Shown piece by piece: positions 7,353 to 16,027 of a stretch of DNA of 64,000 nucleotides. The stretch is from contig NZ_CP025791.1 in assembly GCF_002886045.1 (NCBI RefSeq), positions 1,572,001 through 1,636,000 of the forward strand, given 5' to 3'. The notes beneath the pieces were generated by a model. The model saw only the letters and a program-made list of their open reading frames with translations. It had not been told where the DNA came from and made no database searches. This DNA is from Flavivirga eckloniae. GTDB lineage: Bacteria; Bacteroidota; Bacteroidia; Flavobacteriales; Flavobacteriaceae. The position numbers and the translations under genes were made by a program. Numbering within the stretch: position 1 is the first letter of the stretch; each line of letters starts with the position of its first letter.

Positions 7353-9611
7353 TTATCCTTTAACCCTTTTCTTAAATTGATCGAAATCGCTCTGCTTTTC
7401 TTCTTTTGGCCATGAATTATTAGACATGTCCACATCGGCAGTTTCTAAGTCCGGATCTACAACAAAACCAGTAATAGCCTTTTGCGATTTAAAAACCTTT
7501 TTTACTTCTCTTTCATCATACCTCCAAATTTGTGCCGGGTATTTTTTTCTTTCTTTAGTGCCATCTTCGTAAGTTAATTCTAAAATTATTGGCATAACCA
7601 ATCCTCCTGGTTTTTCGAAAGTAACCTCGTAAAAGTATTTTGGCGCTTCGTTTAACTCTCCTTTTTCTTGATCGTTCAAAGCATTTAAATGATTATTTAA
7701 GAATTCAAAGTCTGAAGGTTTTTTTGCATCTGCCGGTACGACTCCATTTTCGGCTTCTGCAAAATAAATTAACCTGTCCTTATAGTTATCAAGATTAAAA
7801 TTATTTTGCTCGGCAACTTCTTTTGCTTTTTCGGTTGGCTTATCTGTTAAATAATAACTCTTAACTTGTTTAATACCTATATCTGTATAATCTGTAGTAT
7901 AAAACCAGCCTCTCCAAAACCAATCTAAATCCATGGCCGAAGCGTCTTCCATACTTCTAAAAAAGTCTGCTGGTGTTGGGTGCTTAAACATCCATCGTTT
8001 CGAATATGTTCTAAAAGCATAATCGAATAACTCTGGCCCCATAATAGTATGTCTTAGCATATACAATCCTGCTGCAGGTTTCGTATAAGCATTAGGACCG
8101 AATTGATATACATAATCGCCTTGCGACATAATTGGGGAAAGATGGCTTTGATCGCCTCCCATATAATGCACTATATCTTTAGGTAAATTACCTGTAAAAA
8201 AATTAGGGTCGTAATCTAGCTCAGCCAATGTTTCAACAAAAGAGTTTAAACCTTCATCCATCCATGTCCATTGACGTTCGTCACTATTTACAATCATTGG
8301 GAAAAAATTATGACCCACTTCATGGGTAATAACACCAATCATACCTCTTTTAAGTCTTTCTGAATAGGTTCCATCTGGATTTGGTCTTCCATAGTTAAAA
8401 CAAATCATAGGATATTCCATTCCCATTTGTGCGTGTACAGAAACGGCTTTATTATATGGATAATCGAAAGTAAGCTTAGAATACTCTTCTAATGTATTGG
8501 CCACAACCCGTGTTGAATGCTCTTCCCAAAGCGGATTCCCTTCTTTTGAATACAACGAAATAGCCATAACAGCTCTTCCATTTATATCTACAGCCATGGC
8601 ATCCCATATAAACTTTCTTGAAGTTGCAAAAGCAAAATCCCTTACGTTATTTGCTTTAAAGTGCCATGTTTTAGTTTTTGTACTCTTTTCTTTTTCTGCT
8701 GCTTCTGCTTCTTCCTGAGTTACAATAAATACAGGATCTTTAAATGATTTTTTAGCCAACTCAAAACGCTTAAGCTGTAATTTAGTTAAAACATCCTTTT
8801 CGTTTTGAAGCACTCCTGTAGCCTCTAATTTGTGATCTGCAGGCACGGTAATTTTAACCTCGAAATCTCCAAACTCTAAAGCCCATTCACTACGCCCCCA
8901 GAACTGCATGTTTTGCCAACCCTCAACATTATCGTAAACACAAAGCCTTGGATAGAATTGAGCAATTACATAATTGCTATTTCCATCTGGAAATGCCTCG
9001 TAACCGGAGCGTCCATGGTCTTCAATGTGATTATTAACATTATACCACCATTTTATTTGGAACTTAAATACAGCTCCTGGTGCTAACGGCTTAGGCAAAT
9101 TAATCCGCATCATGGTTTGGTTTATCATAAAAGATAAATCGGAACCATCTGAGTTTTTAACGGCCTCAATATTAAATCCACCATCAAAACGTTTTTTCAT
9201 GTTCGATGAAGTAAAACTACTTGGTCCGTTAAATGTGGCATTGAAATCTTCAGAATTAATATCTGGGGTTTTAGAATCTCTAGCTCTCATATTTTGATCG
9301 AGCTGCACCCATAGATATTCTAAGTGGTCTTTAGAATTATTATGATATGTTATTTTTTCGTTTCCGAAAATCTGATTTTTAGATTCATCCAAACGAATAT
9401 CCATAATATAATCTACCTTCTGTTGCGTATATTCATAACCTGGTGCTCCAGAAGCTGTTCTGGTCGTATTAGGTGTAGGCAACACATCTTTCATTTGCCT
9501 AAATTTATTCTGGTCTGTATGACCTTGAGGCTTTTCGTTTACTTGATTTTGAGCAAAAATTCCAGTTGAAGCAAAAACCACAGAAAGGAGATAATATTTG
9601 ATTTGTTTCAT
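7353..9611 (-). CDS. M1-family zinc aminopeptidase, exported
   Basis: A 752-residue exported metallopeptidase. It has a signal peptide (MKQIKYYLLSVVFASTGIFA), an N-terminal beta domain, and the gluzincin site HEVGH (about 428-432) with the third zinc ligand Glu in WMDEGLNSFVE about 20 residues later. It probably trims amino acids from peptides in the periplasm. The GXMEN exopeptidase signature appears as QMGMEYPMICF. Downstream of a DUF6702-like gene, an association I recall as frequent in Flavobacteriaceae. The gene ends at a strong terminator. No sign of damage. Confidence 0.93.
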   Translation of the reverse strand: MKQIKYYLLSVVFASTGIFAQNQVNEKPQGHTDQNKFRQMKDVLPTPNTTRTASGAPGYEYTQQKVDYIMDIRLDESKNQIFGNEKITYHNNSKDHLEYLWVQLDQNMRARDSKTPDINSEDFNATFNGPSSFTSSNMKKRFDGGFNIEAVKNSDGSDLSFMINQTMMRINLPKPLAPGAVFKFQIKWWYNVNNHIEDHGRSGYEAFPDGNSNYVIAQFYPRLCVYDNVEGWQNMQFWGRSEWALEFGDFEVKITVPADHKLEATGVLQNEKDVLTKLQLKRFELAKKSFKDPVFIVTQEEAEAAEKEKSTKTKTWHFKANNVRDFAFATSRKFIWDAMAVDINGRAVMAISLYSKEGNPLWEEHSTRVVANTLEEYSKLTFDYPYNKAVSVHAQMGMEYPMICFNYGRPNPDGTYSERLKRGMIGVITHEVGHNFFPMIVNSDERQWTWMDEGLNSFVETLAELDYDPNFFTGNLPKDIVHYMGGDQSHLSPIMSQGDYVYQFGPNAYTKPAAGLYMLRHTIMGPELFDYAFRTYSKRWMFKHPTPADFFRSMEDASAMDLDWFWRGWFYTTDYTDIGIKQVKSYYLTDKPTEKAKEVAEQNNFNLDNYKDRLIYFAEAENGVVPADAKKPSDFEFLNNHLNALNDQEKGELNEAPKYFYEVTFEKPGGLVMPIILELTYEDGTKERKKYPAQIWRYDEREVKKVFKSQKAITGFVVDPDLETADVDMSNNSWPKEEKQSDFDQFKKRVKG

Positions 9612-9723
9612 TGTCCGTTTTTAAATTTTGTTTAATAAATTCAACATTTGAGTAATAATAATTGAATTAATTATTACAAAAAACGGTTGAAAATAATGAA
9701 TTGGGAAAGGTTTTAACTTATTT

Positions 9724-10227
9724 TTAATTAAATTTTAACAGAGCATTATCTTTTTCACGAATAAGTATAAAACTTTTTTGTTTGGAGTTGATTTTTGTCT
9801 TTATAATGTTTTGCTGTTCCTTAAATAAATCGAACAACACTTTATTGCTAACCTCAAAGGATTCAATGCTTTTAACATCTTCTATTTCTAAATAACAACG
9901 CATAATATCTTGATCGTATTCTTTACCTATAAAAGTAAGCGCTGTTTCTTCGTTATTAATCTTAATCTTTATGCTCTCCTTTAAATATTTACCTATGTAA
10001 GTCTCGATTGTTTTTGGTTCGTCACCAATGGCTAATGTTATAGACTCATCATAACGTTCTCGCAACAAGTTTTCAAAATCATCAATAAAAACCCGAGTTG
10101 TTATTTGCACAGACTGTTTTTCTTCTACAAAGTTAATTTGGGTAACACTTATGTAGTATTTATGTAAACTCGTAAATGCAACCAGTGGTATAATTAAAAA
10201 AAACAAAAATGGTTTAATTAATCTCAT
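9724..10227 (-). CDS. DUF6702-like exported protein
   Basis: A 167-residue protein with an N-terminal signal or membrane anchor (LIKPFLFFLIIPLVAFTSLH). The following beta-rich region begins with KYYISVTQINFVEEKQSVQI, which fits the DUF6702 family of small exported proteins that precede M1 peptidases in this group. Its function is unknown. It lies 112 nt upstream of the M1 peptidase in the same orientation, so co-transcription or functional pairing is plausible. The family name is from memory and needs a profile search. Confidence 0.7.
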   Translation of the reverse strand: MRLIKPFLFFLIIPLVAFTSLHKYYISVTQINFVEEKQSVQITTRVFIDDFENLLRERYDESITLAIGDEPKTIETYIGKYLKESIKIKINNEETALTFIGKEYDQDIMRCYLEIEDVKSIESFEVSNKVLFDLFKEQQNIIKTKINSKQKSFILIREKDNALLKFN

Positions 10228-10384
10228 CTATATATTTTTTGCTAAAGTAATTATTTTGAGGCTTTATTAGACTCACCTTATTGTTCTGATTTTAATTGTT
10301 CTGATTTTTTATAATTTCCGCATTGTTATTCTACTATGTGAACACATTTACTGGGTGCGTTTCAAAAAAGTATTCCAAAAGGCA

Positions 10385-11185
10385 TTAGTCTTTATTGGTA
10401 TTTAAATTTTCCACATACTGTTTATACTTCTGCTTTAAAAAAACTAGTATTTCAAAATCGGTTTTATTTTTACAATATGTAATAAAATTTTCATCATCCG
10501 AGCAGAAGTAGAAAAAATCCATCCTTAGGTCTACGTCTAATGGATTGGAAGCAAAAAAATCCTCTGCCAATCTTACTTTAATAGTATGTATAAACGTTTC
10601 CTTGGTTTCTATTTCCACACGGTTTTTTAGCTTTTTAGTTCTTCCGGAAATAGCATTTAATATAGGATTTATAGGGATACTCCCTGTTAAAGGTTGATAC
10701 CATTTAATTCCTCCTCCATGCGCTTCAGACAACCTCCTTTCACTTTGTGTTTTTATTCTTCCAGTATAACCGGGAATACCTAGATTATAAAAATTAATAG
10801 GTGCTTTTCCTTCTACACTATTAATATCCTGAGCTAAGTCTCCTGTTAAAACCTTACCAATCCTAATTACATCCAATTCATTAATTTGTTCGTCCAAACT
10901 TACCAAAATATATTTAGAGACAACATCACCTTTTGAAACAACGACTTCTTTTAACTTATGCTGAATAGATGAGAACACCAAAGAATCATTTAAAGATGCA
11001 GTAATTTTAAACGCACCATTTTTATCGGTTATGGTAAAAACCTGAGCTGTTTTATTAATCACGTGAATGTTCTCAATACTTCCTGTATTACTTTTAACTT
11101 TACCAGATATCTCAACCGATTGTGAAGTCATTACCTGAACGGCAAACAAAAACATTAATACTAAAAAGCTTTTATTTTTTAACAT
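10385..11185 (-). CDS. CarboxypepD_reg-like domain protein, paralogue 3
   Basis: A 266-residue secreted protein. A signal peptide (LVLMFLFAVQVMTSQ) precedes a CarboxypepD_reg-like beta-sandwich (about 24-105), with the typical motifs VEISGKVKSNTG, VINKTAQVFTITDKNGAF and SIQHKLKEVVVSKG. The C-terminal half has no family I recognise. It is one of three tandem relatives (this one, 11172-11984 and 12085-12894) sharing length, N-terminal domain and a 'D[IV]...' spacer. Its ATG overlaps the end of the upstream gene by 14 nt, which indicates translational coupling. Role unknown; such domains are common in Bacteroidota envelope proteins. Confidence 0.8.
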   Translation of the reverse strand: MLKNKSFLVLMFLFAVQVMTSQSVEISGKVKSNTGSIENIHVINKTAQVFTITDKNGAFKITASLNDSLVFSSIQHKLKEVVVSKGDVVSKYILVSLDEQINELDVIRIGKVLTGDLAQDINSVEGKAPINFYNLGIPGYTGRIKTQSERRLSEAHGGGIKWYQPLTGSIPINPILNAISGRTKKLKNRVEIETKETFIHTIKVRLAEDFFASNPLDVDLRMDFFYFCSDDENFITYCKNKTDFEILVFLKQKYKQYVENLNTNKD

Positions 11186-11984
11186 CCTGAAGTTTTAAAA
11201 ACGATTCTCTTTGCTTAATTAAAAACTCGATAAGTTGCATTTCATTTTCAGGCTTAAAAAGCTTTGAGTCTATCCCTTTCTCTTCTACAAAAACGATGAA
11301 GACTTCAACTTGGTCTAGTGGAATATTAAAAGTCTCACTTATATATTTATGATCGTAAGCATCTAAAAAATATTTTTGGTTCGGTCTTTCTTTTTCCTTT
11401 CCTTCTAATAGATTTATTTTAACAGGTAGATCCTTTTTAAATAATAATTTGAAAATTTTTATAGGGTCGGGCAAGTAATTACGGGCTTCTGGATTTATTA
11501 CAGATTTTAAATGATTCTGAATTACGACCTTATCAAATGCCTTTTCGTCGTTATACTCGAAGTCCACATTCATATCCCCCATATTAATATGTATTGGAGT
11601 AACTTTTTTAATGTTTGCTATATCTGTTGTGATAACTCCTGAAAGTCCCGAAGACAGGGTAACGGCATCCAATCGGTTAACTTGCTCTACTAACTGTATT
11701 TTTAATTGTTTTGCTTTTATTACGTCTTCGTCTATTATAACCGTTACGGTTTGAAATTGCAATGCCGAAATTTCGATAACATCATACATAGCCACCTTAA
11801 TAGCAAACTCACCTTTTTCGTTAGTAATGGTGCCTTTTTTTGATGTCTTATTAAAAATTGTTACAGCCTCAACATCATTATTAGGAGAAAAAAGAACTCC
11901 TTGTACTTCTATTCTATTAGTAGATTGACCACTTATATAAAGTGGTAAAAAAATGAATATGAAAGATACTAATACGCGTTCCAA
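11172..11984 (-). CDS. CarboxypepD_reg-like domain protein, paralogue 2
   Basis: A 270-residue secreted protein with a signal peptide (VLVSFIFIFLPLYISGQ) and a CarboxypepD_reg-like domain (NRIEVQGVLFSPNND, TNEKGEFAIKVAMYDVIEISALQFQ). The C-terminal half (about 120-265) resembles that of the 12085-12894 gene: both end with a segment of pattern 'F.IP..VE.FI.FVE..'. The start is unusual: only TTG at 11984 gives the full signal peptide, and no in-frame ATG exists between the preceding stop and the signal. It overlaps the next gene by 14 nt. Function unknown. Confidence 0.78.
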   Translation of the reverse strand: MERVLVSFIFIFLPLYISGQSTNRIEVQGVLFSPNNDVEAVTIFNKTSKKGTITNEKGEFAIKVAMYDVIEISALQFQTVTVIIDEDVIKAKQLKIQLVEQVNRLDAVTLSSGLSGVITTDIANIKKVTPIHINMGDMNVDFEYNDEKAFDKVVIQNHLKSVINPEARNYLPDPIKIFKLLFKKDLPVKINLLEGKEKERPNQKYFLDAYDHKYISETFNIPLDQVEVFIVFVEEKGIDSKLFKPENEMQLIEFLIKQRESFLKLQDVKK

Positions 11985-12084
11985 ATTGCTATAATTAAAG
12001 TATAAAGAACGTCTTTCTAATCTTAAATAAATTGAAAAACCATTCTAAACTTTTGTTAAAAACTAACTTGGAATTTAAAGCAAC

Positions 12085-12894
12085 TTATTGCTTTGTCTTA
12101 TCAGAATTTAAAAATTCGGTACTTTTTTGATATAGTAATTCAAGGAAATCCATTTCTTTTCCATAATTAAGCAATGAGAAATCAAAATCCTTACTTTCTA
12201 CAAATCTTATAAACGCTTCAACCCTATGGCTGGGAATATTAAAATTATTAATAAGAAACTCCGACCCTAAATAGTACTTTATCGCTTCTACAGGAACATC
12301 TGGAACGCCAGACTCTTTTTTATTAACCACTCCAGATCTAAATAATGGTAATAATAACTGATCTACTACATTAACAATATTTAAATCATTAATCAATTCT
12401 TGTCGTTGAGAATTCATCGTAATGTTTTCTGGTTTAGACAGATAATCTTTATCAAAATCGTAGTCTTCCTTATGTTTTATACCAAAATACAAAGCGTCTA
12501 GTTTTGGTCTAAAAACATCGGTGCTTTCTATATCGGTATTTAGGTTTCCAGATAAGCTTTTTTTAGATACAACAATCTCCTCTAACTTATAAATCTCCTC
12601 TATTAAAAAAAGCTTTATTGTTTTGGATTTAATCATATCCTTATTAACCCTAAAGTTTATATTTTGATATTGTAATGCACTCACTTCAATTAAATCGTCT
12701 AGAGCCACACGTAGCTTAAACTCGCCATTTTCATTAGTTATTACGCCTTTATTTGATGTTGTATTATAAATGGTTATACCGGAAACATCACTACTTTCAA
12801 CAATTATCTTCCCTTTAACCCGCACTCTATTAGCTTCTTGGGAGATTACTTGTATTGTAGATAATAATATTAAAAGGAAAATGGCTTTTTTCAT
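12085..12894 (-). CDS. CarboxypepD_reg-like domain protein, paralogue 1
   Basis: A 269-residue secreted protein. I chose the ATG at 12894 because it starts directly at a signal peptide (MKKAIFLLILLSTIQVISQ); an upstream in-frame ATG at 12951 would add 19 polar residues in front. Then follows a CarboxypepD_reg-like domain (RVRVKGKIIVESSDVSGI, TNENGEFKLRVALDDLIEVSALQYQ). The C-terminal half matches paralogue 2 in pattern. First of three tandem relatives, separated by 100 nt from the second. Function unknown. Confidence 0.8.
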   Translation of the reverse strand: MKKAIFLLILLSTIQVISQEANRVRVKGKIIVESSDVSGITIYNTTSNKGVITNENGEFKLRVALDDLIEVSALQYQNINFRVNKDMIKSKTIKLFLIEEIYKLEEIVVSKKSLSGNLNTDIESTDVFRPKLDALYFGIKHKEDYDFDKDYLSKPENITMNSQRQELINDLNIVNVVDQLLLPLFRSGVVNKKESGVPDVPVEAIKYYLGSEFLINNFNIPSHRVEAFIRFVESKDFDFSLLNYGKEMDFLELLYQKSTEFLNSDKTKQ

Positions 12895-13018
12895 AATGGT
12901 TATTTTTTTGAAAATAGCATTTTTATTAGACTTTTCAATACTTAAGTCCATAAAAATTTCTTATACATAACATAAATATTTGTATTATAATCTTAGTTTT
13001 ACAATGAAAAATTTTATT

Positions 13019-13726
13019 ATGAAAAACATAATTATTGCAAGTACTTCAACAATTCATGGTAGTGGTTATTTAGATTATATTTTAAATGATCTAGCCGAAT
13101 TCTTTAAAGGAATTGATGAGATTCTATTTATTCCCTACGCCAGACCAAGTGGTATATCTCACGATGCCTACACAGAAAAGGCAAATATGGCCTTTTCTAA
13201 AATTAATAAAAGCGCCAGGGGTATTCATACTTACGAAAACCCTACAGAAGCTGTTAATAATGCCAAAGCCATTTTTATTGGAGGTGGTAACACATTTGTA
13301 TTAACAAATCAGCTTTATAAAAACAATTTAATAAGCGCACTACAGACGGCTATAAAAAATGGCACGCCCTATTTAGGTACAAGTGCGGGAAGTAATATTT
13401 GCGGACTTACCATAGAAACAACCAACGATATGCCAATCTTATATCCTCCTAGTTTTAAAGCTTTGGCATTTGTGCCATTTAATATTAATCCGCATTATTT
13501 AGATCCTGATAAAAACAGTAAACATATGGGGGAAACCAGAGAAACTAGAATAAAGGAATTCCACAACTTTAATAACCAACCCGTTATAGGGTTGCGAGAA
13601 GGTAGCTGGTTACATGTAAAAGAGGATTCTATTGTTTTGAAAGGAGAATTAACAGCTCGCGTTTTTGAATATAATAAATTGCCTTATGAGGTACTGTCTG
13701 GTACTGAATTAAACCAATTAAAATAA
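13019..13726 (+). CDS. pepE: Dipeptidase E (peptidase family S51)
   Basis: A 235-residue enzyme that cleaves Asp-Xaa dipeptides. I start at the ATG at 13019 because the family begins with a short beta-strand such as KNIIIASTSTIHGSG; an in-frame ATG at 12980 would add 13 residues. The catalytic serine lies in LGTSAGSN (S122), preceded by the nucleotide-fold-like loop IFIGGGNTF. The flavodoxin-like class I glutamine amidotransferase fold is implied by the family. The gene is divergent from the carboxypeptidase-regulatory-like cluster and ends at a hairpin terminator just before tRNA-Gly. Confidence 0.92.
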   Translation: MKNIIIASTSTIHGSGYLDYILNDLAEFFKGIDEILFIPYARPSGISHDAYTEKANMAFSKINKSARGIHTYENPTEAVNNAKAIFIGGGNTFVLTNQLYKNNLISALQTAIKNGTPYLGTSAGSNICGLTIETTNDMPILYPPSFKALAFVPFNINPHYLDPDKNSKHMGETRETRIKEFHNFNNQPVIGLREGSWLHVKEDSIVLKGELTARVFEYNKLPYEVLSGTELNQLK

Positions 13727-13727
13727 A

Positions 13728-13753
13728 AAAGCCTCATATTTCTATGAAGCTTT
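13728..13753 (+). terminator. Terminator of pepE
   Basis: Near-perfect hairpin (aaagcctcata / tatgaagcttt, loop tttc, one mismatch) starting 2 nt after the pepE stop codon, preceded by an A-run. It also lies just past the 3' end of the minus-strand tRNA-Gly, so it could serve both directions. Confidence 0.65.
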
Positions 13754-13756
13754 AAG

Positions 13757-13829
13757 AGCGGGAGACCAGGTTCGAACTGGCGACATTCAGCTTGGAAGGC
13801 TGACGCTCTACCAACTGAGCTACTCCCGC
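13757..13829 (-). tRNA. tRNA-Gly (anticodon TCC)
   Basis: 73-nt cloverleaf on the minus strand: acceptor GCGGGAG/CTCCCGC, D-arm GCTC..GAGC with AGTTGGTA loop, anticodon stem TCAGC/GCTGA with loop CTTCCAA (anticodon TCC, reads GGA/GGG), T-arm with TTCGAAC, and discriminator T as expected for glycine. CCA is not encoded. Confidence 0.97.
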
Positions 13830-13880
13830 ATTCCTATGGTGCAAATATATGTAAACTGTTAACTCTTTTGCAAGAAAAAT

Positions 13881-14306
13881 TCATAACTTTTTTAAAAAAT
13901 GAAATCCTAAAATGCTAAAGCCCTCATTATAATAAAACTTATGAGACGCAGGATTACTTACATAGGTATTTAATTCCACGGTTTCATACCCTTTTTCTTT
14001 AGCATAATTGTATATCCATTCAAAAAATCGTTTCCCTAAACCCTGTCCTCTATAAGTTTCATCAATATAAACATGGTCTGCTTCCACGCTCTTTCCAGAA
14101 TAATGTCTTGTACAAAACCACAAACCAGAAACTCCTATTAGTTTATCACCATCATATATTACCGCACATTCGTAATTTTGAGTAATCATTTCAGAAAAGC
14201 GCTGCTCCAATACCTCATAGGTAATTTTATGCCCATTAAGTTTTTGTACCAAAGGAATAACAAATTTTATATTTTCCTTTTCTATAATTTTAAATGTAAA
14301 AGCCAT
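13881..14306 (-). CDS. GNAT-family N-acetyltransferase
   Basis: A 141-residue acetyl-CoA-dependent acyltransferase. Motif A is visible as VDHVYIDETYRGQGLGKRFFEW-type sequence (about 79-100; the acetyl-CoA loop is RGQGLGKR), and motif B as NTYVSNPASHKFYYNEGF. The N-terminal helical part fits the fold. The acceptor cannot be read from sequence. It is a free-standing gene between tRNA-Gly and the M48 protease, reading toward the tRNA. Confidence 0.9.
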   Translation of the reverse strand: MAFTFKIIEKENIKFVIPLVQKLNGHKITYEVLEQRFSEMITQNYECAVIYDGDKLIGVSGLWFCTRHYSGKSVEADHVYIDETYRGQGLGKRFFEWIYNYAKEKGYETVELNTYVSNPASHKFYYNEGFSILGFHFLKKL

Positions 14307-14543
14307 AGTCTGTTTTTATAATATGGTGCTTAAAATTAATTCTATTTTTTCGTAATTTCCCTGTGACTTTTAATAAAAATATGGGGTCTAATTAATAATT
14401 AAACTTCTATTAAAACCTGTATTAATTACATACAATTAACATTTGTGTATAAAATTTTATATTTTTAGTTGCAATGACTAACAATTTCAATAGAATTTTC
14501 CGCACAGAACGTAGGAGAATTATTTTTGATTAAATTTCAAAAG

Positions 14544-15311
14544 ATGAGAAGAAAAAACCTTAAGGTACGATTATTAATTGGCGCAGCTATTGCGATTTTC
14601 TTTGTTTTTAAAAGATGCAGCCAACAAGAAGAGAATCCTTATACAGGAAGAATGCAAACCATATCGATGACTCCCGATAAAGAAATAGCTATTGGAATAC
14701 AAAGCGCACCACAAATGGCACAGCAGCACGGTGGTCTACATTCCAACAATCAATATCAGGCTTTGGTAGACAATGTTGGTAATAAGTTAGTAAACAGCAG
14801 TATGGCCAAGGATACACCCTACCGATATGAATTTCATTTATTAGCAGACCCGAACGCTATAAATGCATTCGCATTACCCGGAGGGCAAATTTTTATTACC
14901 TATGCGCTATTTTCAAAATTAGAAAACGAAGATCAACTCGCCGGAGTTTTAGGACATGAGATCGGACATGTTCTAGGGCGCCATAGCGCAGAGAGAATAG
15001 CCGAAAGCGAATATTGGCAAGGATTGGCAACTGCCGGTTCTGTTGGAGCAGATATGGGAGGGCTCGTAAATCGTATTGGGCAAAATACCTTATTAACCAA
15101 TGGTCGGGATGATGAATTAGAGAGTGATGAACTCGGGGTTCTTTTTATGCTTAAAGCTGGTTATAACCCAGAAGAAATGATAGGTGTTATGGAAATTTTA
15201 AAAGCTGCTGCAGGCCCTAATCGAGTACCAGAGTTTAAAAGCACGCATCCAGATCCAGACAACAGAATTGAAAAAATTAGAGAAGCCATAGAAAAATATA
15301 AACATCAATAA
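14544..15311 (+). CDS. M48-family metallopeptidase, membrane-anchored
   Basis: A 255-residue zinc protease. ATG at 14544 is used, since the only upstream in-frame start is a TTG six codons earlier. An N-terminal hydrophobic segment (LLIGAAIAIFFVFKRC) serves as signal or anchor; the C of KRCSQQ could be a lipobox-like residue, but the preceding residues fit poorly. The active site is HEIGH (138-142), with the third ligand probably the glutamate in DDELESDELG. Such periplasmic M48 proteins (BepA/LoiP-like) act in envelope protein quality control. It ends at a strong terminator. Confidence 0.92.
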   Translation: MRRKNLKVRLLIGAAIAIFFVFKRCSQQEENPYTGRMQTISMTPDKEIAIGIQSAPQMAQQHGGLHSNNQYQALVDNVGNKLVNSSMAKDTPYRYEFHLLADPNAINAFALPGGQIFITYALFSKLENEDQLAGVLGHEIGHVLGRHSAERIAESEYWQGLATAGSVGADMGGLVNRIGQNTLLTNGRDDELESDELGVLFMLKAGYNPEEMIGVMEILKAAAGPNRVPEFKSTHPDPDNRIEKIREAIEKYKHQ

Positions 15312-15313
15312 TA

Positions 15314-15345
15314 AAAAAGCCTTGAAAAATCAAGGCTTTTTATGA
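15314..15345. terminator. Bidirectional terminator between M48 protease and ankyrin gene
   Basis: Perfect 11-bp hairpin (aaaaagccttg / caaggcttttt, loop aaaaat) with A and T runs on both sides, between convergent genes. Confidence 0.9.
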
Positions 15346-15378
15346 GTGACTAGCTCAAAATAATTATTTATATTATAA

Positions 15379-15780
15379 TTACTTTTTCTTTTTCGATTTA
15401 GATAATGCTTCTTTTATTATTGAAACTGCATCTTTTGCTCCGTGCAATTCTGCATATTTAAGTGCTGTCATTTTTTTAGCAGATCTTGTTTTTAAATTAG
15501 CGCCTTTAGCAATTAAAAGCTTTAAAATTTCTGTTCTGTTAAATTTAGCAGCATACATAGCTGGAGTCATTCCATTAGACATTTCGTTTATGTCTGCTCC
15601 TCTGTCAATAAGTTTCTTAACAGTTTCTAAATCTCCTTTAGCAATTGAAACGCAAAAAGAGTTTACCTTAAATACAAACTCTGCATTTGTATTGTTAGTA
15701 TTATTTGTAATAGATTTTGCATTAACAGTTACAACAGAGAAACATAATGCGATGGCAGTAATAATGATTGATTTTTTCAT
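15379..15780 (-). CDS. Secreted ankyrin-repeat protein
   Basis: A 133-residue protein. I start at 15780 (MKKSIIITAIALCFSVVTVNA), which gives a clean Sec signal peptide; the in-frame ATG at 15876 would add 32 residues in front of it. Three ankyrin-like units follow (IAKGDLETVKKLIDRGADIN, GMTPAMYAAKFNRTEILKLLIAKGANL, KKMTALKYAELHGAKDAVSII). The tail is very basic (KSKKKK). Ankyrin repeats mediate protein contacts; the partner is unknown. Upstream DNA to gpmI is non-coding. Confidence 0.85.
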   Translation of the reverse strand: MKKSIIITAIALCFSVVTVNAKSITNNTNNTNAEFVFKVNSFCVSIAKGDLETVKKLIDRGADINEMSNGMTPAMYAAKFNRTEILKLLIAKGANLKTRSAKKMTALKYAELHGAKDAVSIIKEALSKSKKKK

Positions 15781-15996
15781 GATGAAAGATTTAATTTGAT
15801 TTATTGATTCGTTTTTTGATTTAATAAAGAGACGATAATAATTTGAAACTGTTACACAAAATAAAAGAAATAACACATTTTTAACTTTTTTTTCACAAAT
15901 AATTAACTGATTGATTCTTTTTTAAAAGGATCATCAAAAGCCCTTAAAACTCTAGTATTTAAGCGGGTTTTTAGCCTCTATTTTATATAACTTCTT

Positions 15997-16004
15997 TATC
16001 TTTG
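15997..16004 (+). promoter_or_regulatory. -7 promoter box (TATCTTTG) of gpmI
   Basis: Perfect TAnnTTTG match ending 23 nt before the gpmI ATG. The -33 region is T-rich (about 15968-15973) but has no exact TTG. Confidence 0.55.
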
Positions 16005-16027
16005 CTTCTTATTAAAATCATAAAAAA

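Noticed and set aside
9651-9676. Dyad gtaataat...attattac between the DUF6702-like gene and the M1 peptidase
   Set aside because: Made only of A/T-rich words that arise easily in this composition, and no T-tail follows it.
10275-10310. Two near-identical 'ttgttctgatttt' words
   Set aside because: Only two copies in simple-sequence DNA; no evidence of function.
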